Assembly: GCA_904397815.1 (NCBI GenBank)
Contig: CAJFOT010000110.1
Coordinates: forward strand, 1 to 57,021
DNA from: Candidatus Paralachnospira sangeri
Lineage (GTDB): Bacteria > Bacillota > Clostridia > Lachnospirales > Lachnospiraceae
DNA: 57,021 bases
Direction of reading: 5' to 3'
Within the stretch, counting starts at the first letter, position 1; each line of letters opens with the position of its first letter. This document shows positions 52,694 through 57,021 of the stretch, piece after piece. Both the position numbers and the translations under genes were made by a program. Under the pieces are notes generated by a model that was not told where the DNA came from, ran no database searches, and saw nothing but the letters and a program-made list of their open reading frames with translations.

Positions 52694-52719
52694 GATTAGT
52701 TAGCGTAAACTAACTAGTC
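52694..52719 (+). promoter_or_regulatory. Imperfect dyad, predicted operator 2
   Basis: GATTAGTTAG and CTAACTAGTC are inverted around CGTAAA, with one G-T mismatch. TTAGTTAG/CTAACTA resembles DtxR/IdeR-type sites, whose consensus contains TTAGGTTAG/CTAACCTAA. It lies just before the ribosome binding site, so it could also fold in RNA. Confidence 0.5.
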
Positions 52720-52754
52720 GCCGCAGAAAGGAGCGTTTCACCATTAGAGGACGG

Positions 52755-53783
52755 ATGTTAACGATTGTGCTGGCAGTCAGCCTTGTCTTGCTGTCGATTC
52801 TCTCTCTGTTTGTGGGGGTGATTGACATTCAGCTGACATCCCTGCTGACAGGGGATCTGGAGGCGCTGAGGATATTTTTTGTTTCCCGTCTCCCGAGGCT
52901 TCTGGCCATTCTGTGTACCGGAGTGGGAATGAGTGTGGCCGGCCTGATTATGCAGCAATTGTGTATGAATAAGTTTGTTTCTCCTACCACAGGGGCGACG
53001 ATTTCTTCCGCCCAGTTCGGCATCCTGCTGGCGCTGCTGTTCTGGCCCGGCTCCAGCCTGATGGGAAGGGCAATATTTGCTTTTATCACAGCGATACTGG
53101 GCACATGGATCTTCGTATGGTTTATTCAGCGGATTCAGTTTAAGGATGTGGTTATGGTTCCTCTGGTGGGCATCATGTTTGGAAATGTCATCGGAGGCGT
53201 TACCAATTATCTGGCCTATAAATATGAGATGACCCAGGCGCTGTCATCCTGGCTGGTGGGACATTTTTCCCTGGTTCTCCGGGGCAGATATGAGATTGTG
53301 TATCTGGTGGTTCCGCTGGTGATTCTGGCGTTCATTTTTGCCAATCATTTTAATATCGTCGGCATGGGAAAGGATTTCTCGAAAAATCTGGGCGTTCCCT
53401 ATAACCTGGTGTTGTTTATGGGACTGACCATAGCGGCGATGATTACCGCTTCCGTAGTGGTTGTGGTAGGCTCCATCTCCTATATCGGCCTGATAGTGCC
53501 GAATGTGGTTTCCATGTTCAAGGGGGACAAAATCCGGGGCACCCTGGCGGATACAGCCCTCTTCGGCGCGATTTTCGTGCTGGTGTGCGATATGATCGGG
53601 CGGGTTGTGATTGCGCCCTATGAGCTGCCCATTGAGCTGATCGTGGGCATTCTGGGCAGTATTCTGTTTATCGGCCTTCTGCTGTACCGGCTGAAGCATG
53701 GCCGCAGGGCTGTGCGTCTGGGCAGCGCTTCCGCGGGAAGCTGCGCCGCCGCTGCCTTTCATATGGACGGAGGTGAGGATTGA
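52755..53783 (+). CDS. yclN: Iron-siderophore ABC transporter permease (FecCD family, YclN-like)
   Basis: A 342-residue permease with 8-9 membrane helices. The FecCD/BtuC fold shows in SRLPRLLAILCTGVGMSVAGLIMQ (pieces) and PTTGATISSAQFG. Near the C-terminus, GSISYIGLIVPNVVSMFKGDK resembles the GxIxFxGLxxPH motif, with Asn replacing His. Order and similarity suggest the YclN subunit of a petrobactin-type system. The ATG at 52755 has only a weak GAGG in front, whereas the strong AAAGGAG at 52727-52733 sits 9 bases before an in-frame ATT at 52743. The C-terminal tail is unusual: Ala/Ser-rich. Confidence 0.88.
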   Translation: MLTIVLAVSLVLLSILSLFVGVIDIQLTSLLTGDLEALRIFFVSRLPRLLAILCTGVGMSVAGLIMQQLCMNKFVSPTTGATISSAQFGILLALLFWPGSSLMGRAIFAFITAILGTWIFVWFIQRIQFKDVVMVPLVGIMFGNVIGGVTNYLAYKYEMTQALSSWLVGHFSLVLRGRYEIVYLVVPLVILAFIFANHFNIVGMGKDFSKNLGVPYNLVLFMGLTIAAMITASVVVVVGSISYIGLIVPNVVSMFKGDKIRGTLADTALFGAIFVLVCDMIGRVVIAPYELPIELIVGILGSILFIGLLLYRLKHGRRAVRLGSASAGSCAAAAFHMDGGED

Positions 53784-54760
53784 TGAATACGGCTGCTTAC
53801 CGGGCGAATATGAGAAAGCTGGTGATCCTGGCTGTTCTGGTGCTGATCGCGGCCGTCCTGTATATGGTGGTGGATGTCCGTTTCGACAATCAGAAGCTGC
53901 TGGTCTACTCCATGAGAATCCGGGTGCCGAAGCTGATTGTCATGCTGATTACCGCCTTTGCCATCGGCGGTGCCTCCATCGTGTTCCAGTCGATTATCAA
54001 TAATACGATTGTGACGCCCTGCCTGCTGGGCATGAATTCTCTGTATACGCTGATTCATACGGCGGTGGTCTTTGTGGCAGGCTGGGGCAGCGTGCTGGCG
54101 ACAAACGCCAATCTTTCTTTCGCCATTGACCTGGTTTTAATGGGGCTGACCGCCACGGTTATTTACAGCTATCTGTTTAAGAAAACCAACCATAATGTAC
54201 TCTATGTGCTGCTGATCGGGACGGTGCTGACCTCCTTTTTCTCCAGCATACAGACGACACTGACCAGGGTGATGGATCCCAATGAATATGACGCGCTGCT
54301 GACGACTCTGGTGGCCAGCTTCAGCAATGTGAATTCAGAGATTATTATCTTTTCTCTGGCGATCCTGGCAGCTGTGATTTTTGTTTTGCGGAAGGATCTG
54401 GCCCTGCTGGATGTCCTGACCCTGGGAAAAGATCAGGCCATTAACCTGGGCGTGGACTATGACAGTTCCATCCGCCGGCTGCTGCTGGGCGTCACCCTGT
54501 TTATCGCGGTGGCCACAGCCATGGTAGGCCCCATTTCCTTCCTGGGACTGATTATCGCCAACCTGGCCCGGCAGCTGCTGAAAACCTATCGCCACAGCCA
54601 GCTGATTCTGGGCTCAGCCCTCTTCGGTATGGCGGTGCTGATGGGCGGCCAGCTGATCGTGGAGCATGTATTTACATATTCCATACCGGTCAGCGTATTT
54701 ATCACAGTGGGCGGCGGCATCTATTTCCTTTATCTATTGCTGACGAACAGGAGGGCATAA
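53783..54760 (+). CDS. yclO: Iron-siderophore ABC transporter permease (FecCD family, YclO-like)
   Basis: A 325-residue permease. RIRVPKLIVMLITAFAIGGASIVFQ, NNTIVTPCLLGMNSLY and GPISFLGLIIANLARQLLKTYRHS are FecCD blocks (long ones seen in pieces). It should pair with the preceding permease in the membrane. The ATG at 53783 overlaps the yclN stop by one base (TGATG) after GGAGGTGAGG; a TTG one codon earlier is possible. The ATPase gene follows 4 bases later. Confidence 0.9.
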   Translation: MNTAAYRANMRKLVILAVLVLIAAVLYMVVDVRFDNQKLLVYSMRIRVPKLIVMLITAFAIGGASIVFQSIINNTIVTPCLLGMNSLYTLIHTAVVFVAGWGSVLATNANLSFAIDLVLMGLTATVIYSYLFKKTNHNVLYVLLIGTVLTSFFSSIQTTLTRVMDPNEYDALLTTLVASFSNVNSEIIIFSLAILAAVIFVLRKDLALLDVLTLGKDQAINLGVDYDSSIRRLLLGVTLFIAVATAMVGPISFLGLIIANLARQLLKTYRHSQLILGSALFGMAVLMGGQLIVEHVFTYSIPVSVFITVGGGIYFLYLLLTNRRA

Positions 54761-54764
54761 CAGC

Positions 54765-55517
54765 ATGGTTGTAAAAGAACTGACGAAAAGCTATGATGGA
54801 AAAACAGTGGTAAACGGGGTCAGCTTTCAGATCCCCAAAGGGAAGGTGACATCCTTCATCGGACCCAACGGAGCGGGAAAATCTACCGTGATGGGCATGA
54901 TCGCCCGCCTGATCGCCAGAGATGAGGGGCTGGTGGATTTTGACGGAAAGGATATCGCCAAATGGAAGAACAAAGAGCTGTCCAAGCGGCTGGCGATCCT
55001 GACCCAGAGCAATCATATTCAGATGAAGCTGACAGTGGGGGAGCTGGTGGCCTTCGGGCGGTTTCCCTATTCGGGAAATCATGTCACGGCAGAAGATCAG
55101 AAGATGATCGACCAGGCCATCCACTATATGGAGCTGGATGACTTTCAGGATCAGTTTATCGATGAGCTGTCAGGGGGACAGCGGCAGAGGGCCTACATCG
55201 CCATGGTGATCGCCCAGGACACAGAGTATGTGCTGCTGGATGAACCTACCAACAATCTGGACATCTATCACGCTACCAATATGATGAAAATCGTCCGCCG
55301 CCTCTGCGATGAGCTGGGAAAAACCATGATCCTGGTGCTTCATGAGATTAACTATGCTGCCTTTTATTCCGACTATATCTGCGCCTTTGCAGACGGAAGG
55401 GTAATGAAGTTCGGGACGGTGGAAGAAGTGATGACCAGAGAAAACCTGTCCCAACTGTACCATGTGGATTTTGAGATTTTAAATATCGAGGGAAAACCTC
55501 TGTCGATTTATTATTGA
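54765..55517 (+). CDS. yclP: Iron-siderophore ABC transporter ATP-binding protein (YclP-like)
   Basis: A 250-residue ABC ATPase. Walker A is GPNGAGKST, the Q-loop lies in ILTQSNHIQM, the signature is ELSGGQRQRAYIAM, Walker B is YVLLDEPTNNLD, and the H-loop His is in MILVLHEINYAAFYSD. It drives the two permeases and follows them with AGGAGGG as ribosome binding site. The binding-protein gene is 167 bases downstream. Confidence 0.95.
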   Translation: MVVKELTKSYDGKTVVNGVSFQIPKGKVTSFIGPNGAGKSTVMGMIARLIARDEGLVDFDGKDIAKWKNKELSKRLAILTQSNHIQMKLTVGELVAFGRFPYSGNHVTAEDQKMIDQAIHYMELDDFQDQFIDELSGGQRQRAYIAMVIAQDTEYVLLDEPTNNLDIYHATNMMKIVRRLCDELGKTMILVLHEINYAAFYSDYICAFADGRVMKFGTVEEVMTRENLSQLYHVDFEILNIEGKPLSIYY

Positions 55518-55624
55518 ACTGTTATGTGTCAGCTGAAGCTGCGCCTGCATATCAGAGTTATTTTGTGAAGCGCCGCTTCCATGAAGCAGAAAACAACGGA
55601 TGAAATAAGAAAACATCAGATGAA

Positions 55625-55666
55625 AATGATAAAAAGAAAATGATAAGAAGAAAATGATAAGAAGAA
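55625..55666 (+). repeat. Three tandem copies of a 14-bp repeat upstream of the binding-protein gene
   Basis: AATGATAARAAGAA is repeated at 55625, 55639 and 55653; the last two copies are identical and the first differs at one base. The block ends just before AGAAAGAAGGAG, the ribosome binding site of the next gene. The A-rich array lacks any strong secondary structure. Confidence 0.8.
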
Positions 55667-55684
55667 AGAAGGAGTGTCTGTATT

Positions 55685-56791
55685 ATGAAAAAATTATTAT
55701 CGATAGCTTTGGCAATGGCGCTGGTATTCAGCTTAACCGCGTGCAGCTCTTCGGGAAGCGGTGAGACGGCTGCTGAGACAACCGCTGCTGAGACAGCAGC
55801 CCGAGAAACAGCTGCTGAGGAAACCAACGGCGGGGAGACTGCCGGTGCGGAGACAGAAGGCGCACAGACAGAAACTGCGCAGACTGAGGGAGAGTCTGCC
55901 GCCGGCAGTGGAGAGACCCCGGAGACGGTTACCATCAAGAGCCTGAACGCAAACCAGGAGGAGACAGATCTGGAAGTGCCCTATGATCCCCAGCGGATCG
56001 CGATCCTGGATATGGCAAGCCTGGATATTATCGACAATCTGGGCTACGGCGATCGGGTGGTGGGCTCTGCCTCTACCTCTCTGGACTATCTCCAGGACTA
56101 TGTGACAGATGAAAATATCGTAAATCTGGGAACAATCAAAGAGGCTGATATGGAAGCTGTGATGGAGTGCGAGCCGGATGTGATCTTCATCGGCGGCCGT
56201 CTGTCAGCTTCCTATGACGCCCTCAGCGAGATTGCTCCTGTGGTTTATCTGGCTACCGATACAGAGCTGGGTGTGGTAGAAAGCGTGCGCAAGAACGCCC
56301 AGACTATTGCCTCCATGTTCGGCGCGGAGGATCAGGTAGAGACCCTGATGGCGGATTTCGATGCCCGGATCGAAACCCTGGCAGCAGTTGCCGAAGGACA
56401 GACTGCCATCGTGGGCATGTGTACCAGCGGCAGCTTTAACCTGCTGGGAAATGACGGCCGGTGCTCTATCATCGGACGGGAAATCGGCTTTGAAAACCTG
56501 TCCTCCGATGAAGTGACCTCCACCCACGGCAACGAATCCTCCTTCGAGCTGATAGTGGAGCTGGATCCTGACTATATTTTCGTGATGGACCGTGACGCAG
56601 CCATCGGAACCGAGGGCGCCCAGCTGGCCCAGGAGATCGTGGAAAATGAGCTGGTGATGGAAACCTCGGCATATCAGAACGGACATGTTATCTATCTGGC
56701 CCATCCGGCAGTGTGGTACACCGCAGAAGGCGGTGTAACCGCCCTGGATGTGATGCTCCAGGATCTGGAGGCAGAACTGCTGGCGGAGTAA
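55685..56791 (+). CDS. yclQ: Siderophore-binding lipoprotein of the ABC transporter (YclQ-like)
   Basis: A 368-residue lipoprotein. The signal peptide ends in a lipobox LTAC with Cys20, followed by an Ala/Thr/Glu-rich linker to about residue 80. The periplasmic-binding-protein type 3 fold follows: RIAILDMASLDIIDNLGYGDRVVG, DVIFIGGRLSASYDALSEIAPVVYL and GHVIYLAHPAVWYTAEGG (long blocks in pieces). The length, fold and neighbours fit YclQ/CeuA-type catecholate siderophore (petrobactin or enterobactin-like) binding; the ligand is not proven. It is probably anchored to the outer face of the membrane next to YclNO. Confidence 0.93.
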   Translation: MKKLLSIALAMALVFSLTACSSSGSGETAAETTAAETAARETAAEETNGGETAGAETEGAQTETAQTEGESAAGSGETPETVTIKSLNANQEETDLEVPYDPQRIAILDMASLDIIDNLGYGDRVVGSASTSLDYLQDYVTDENIVNLGTIKEADMEAVMECEPDVIFIGGRLSASYDALSEIAPVVYLATDTELGVVESVRKNAQTIASMFGAEDQVETLMADFDARIETLAAVAEGQTAIVGMCTSGSFNLLGNDGRCSIIGREIGFENLSSDEVTSTHGNESSFELIVELDPDYIFVMDRDAAIGTEGAQLAQEIVENELVMETSAYQNGHVIYLAHPAVWYTAEGGVTALDVMLQDLEAELLAE

Positions 56792-56882
56792 AAATGATTG
56801 CCTGATCGGGACCTGGGCAGCCCCGGACGGCCTCCACAGCCCCGGCGGGAAGCAGCAGCCAGACCGCCCTGCCCCATAACGC

Positions 56883-57021
56883 CTTTGTTCCCGGCCTGAA
56901 TAAATTCTAAGCCGTCAGGAAGGCCCTTTTCCATAACCGATTTTATGTTCAGAAAAAGTCTGATACTTTTTCTGAACGAAAATCTCGCAGACAGGCGTTG
57001 AGCGCCTGCCTGCGTCTGGAA
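56883..57021 (+). repeat. Structured element, copy B (cut by the window end)
   Basis: Homologous to the centre of the element after pyc. It begins CTTTGTTCCCGGCC like copy A at 33422, then has a different closing strand, then AACCGATTTTAT, a 13-bp hairpin with loop CTGAT at 56947-56977, and a hairpin with loop TTGAG at 56992-57008 that continues past a mismatch. The final TGGAA at 57017-57021 starts to pair with TTCCA at 56929-56933, as the right closing strand should. It begins 91 bases after the binding-protein stop codon, with GC-rich sequence between. Confidence 0.85.

Overview
The window looks like a chromosomal segment of a Lachnospiraceae-type Clostridium (Bacillota, order Lachnospirales/Eubacteriales). 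This rests on sequence features, not on a database match: a T-box leader in front of pheST, MutS2, a YhaM-like nuclease, a VanW protein, a SleB-type wall hydrolase, strong AGGAGG ribosome binding sites, sigma-A promoters, a zinc-type S14, a long 178-residue L17, and the gene order secY-adk-map-KOW-infA-rpmJ-rpsM-rpsK-rpsD-rpoA-rplQ.

Layout. 1-800: tRNA-Leu, a small Xre-type regulator, then tRNA-Phe and tRNA-Gly. 836-8412: two PLP aminotransferases, a B12-binding radical SAM protein, a 32-residue membrane peptide, a VanW protein, a lone AIR-synthase C-terminal domain protein, an Lrp/AsnC regulator and trmL. 8437-12977 (minus strand): mutS2 followed by a response regulator and sensor kinase. 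13183-17725: an HtrA-like protein that has lost all three catalytic residues, a YhaM-like nuclease, an RlmD-type methyltransferase and a convergent Uma2 nuclease. 17845-21724: promoter, T-box, pheS, pheT. 21825-26701: a 5'-truncated flavodoxin, an FMN reductase, a gene-poor stretch, an rRNA methyltransferase and a secreted SH3/SleB hydrolase. 26984-35751: two tandem uroporphyrinogen-decarboxylase-family proteins, pyruvate carboxylase, an intergenic region with a 401-bp palindrome and a repeat array, then two broken genes (a corrinoid protein and an MFS transporter). 35824-52505: the complete S10-spc-alpha ribosomal protein supercluster with its promoter, structured leader, structured spacers and terminator. 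52588-56791: a four-gene iron-siderophore ABC transporter resembling yclNOPQ, preceded by two dyad operators. 56792-57021: a second copy of the structured element seen after pyc, cut by the window end.

How genes work together. The ribosomal cluster makes most small and large subunit proteins plus SecY, adenylate kinase, methionine aminopeptidase, IF-1 and RNA polymerase alpha. pheST is controlled by uncharged tRNA-Phe. The two URO-D-family proteins, the corrinoid pseudogene and the transporter pseudogene look like the remains of a corrinoid methyl-transfer module whose corrinoid carrier and importer have decayed.

Most interesting signal. Two elements, downstream of pyc (33313-33713) and downstream of the siderophore-binding protein gene (56883 to the window end), share an architecture: a long closing helix whose sequence differs but whose pairing is kept, an invariant AACCG-type joining strand, a hairpin with a CTGAT loop and a hairpin with a TTGAG loop, both with compensatory stem changes. 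This is what a conserved structured RNA or a foldback mobile repeat would show. I do not recognise it as a known family.
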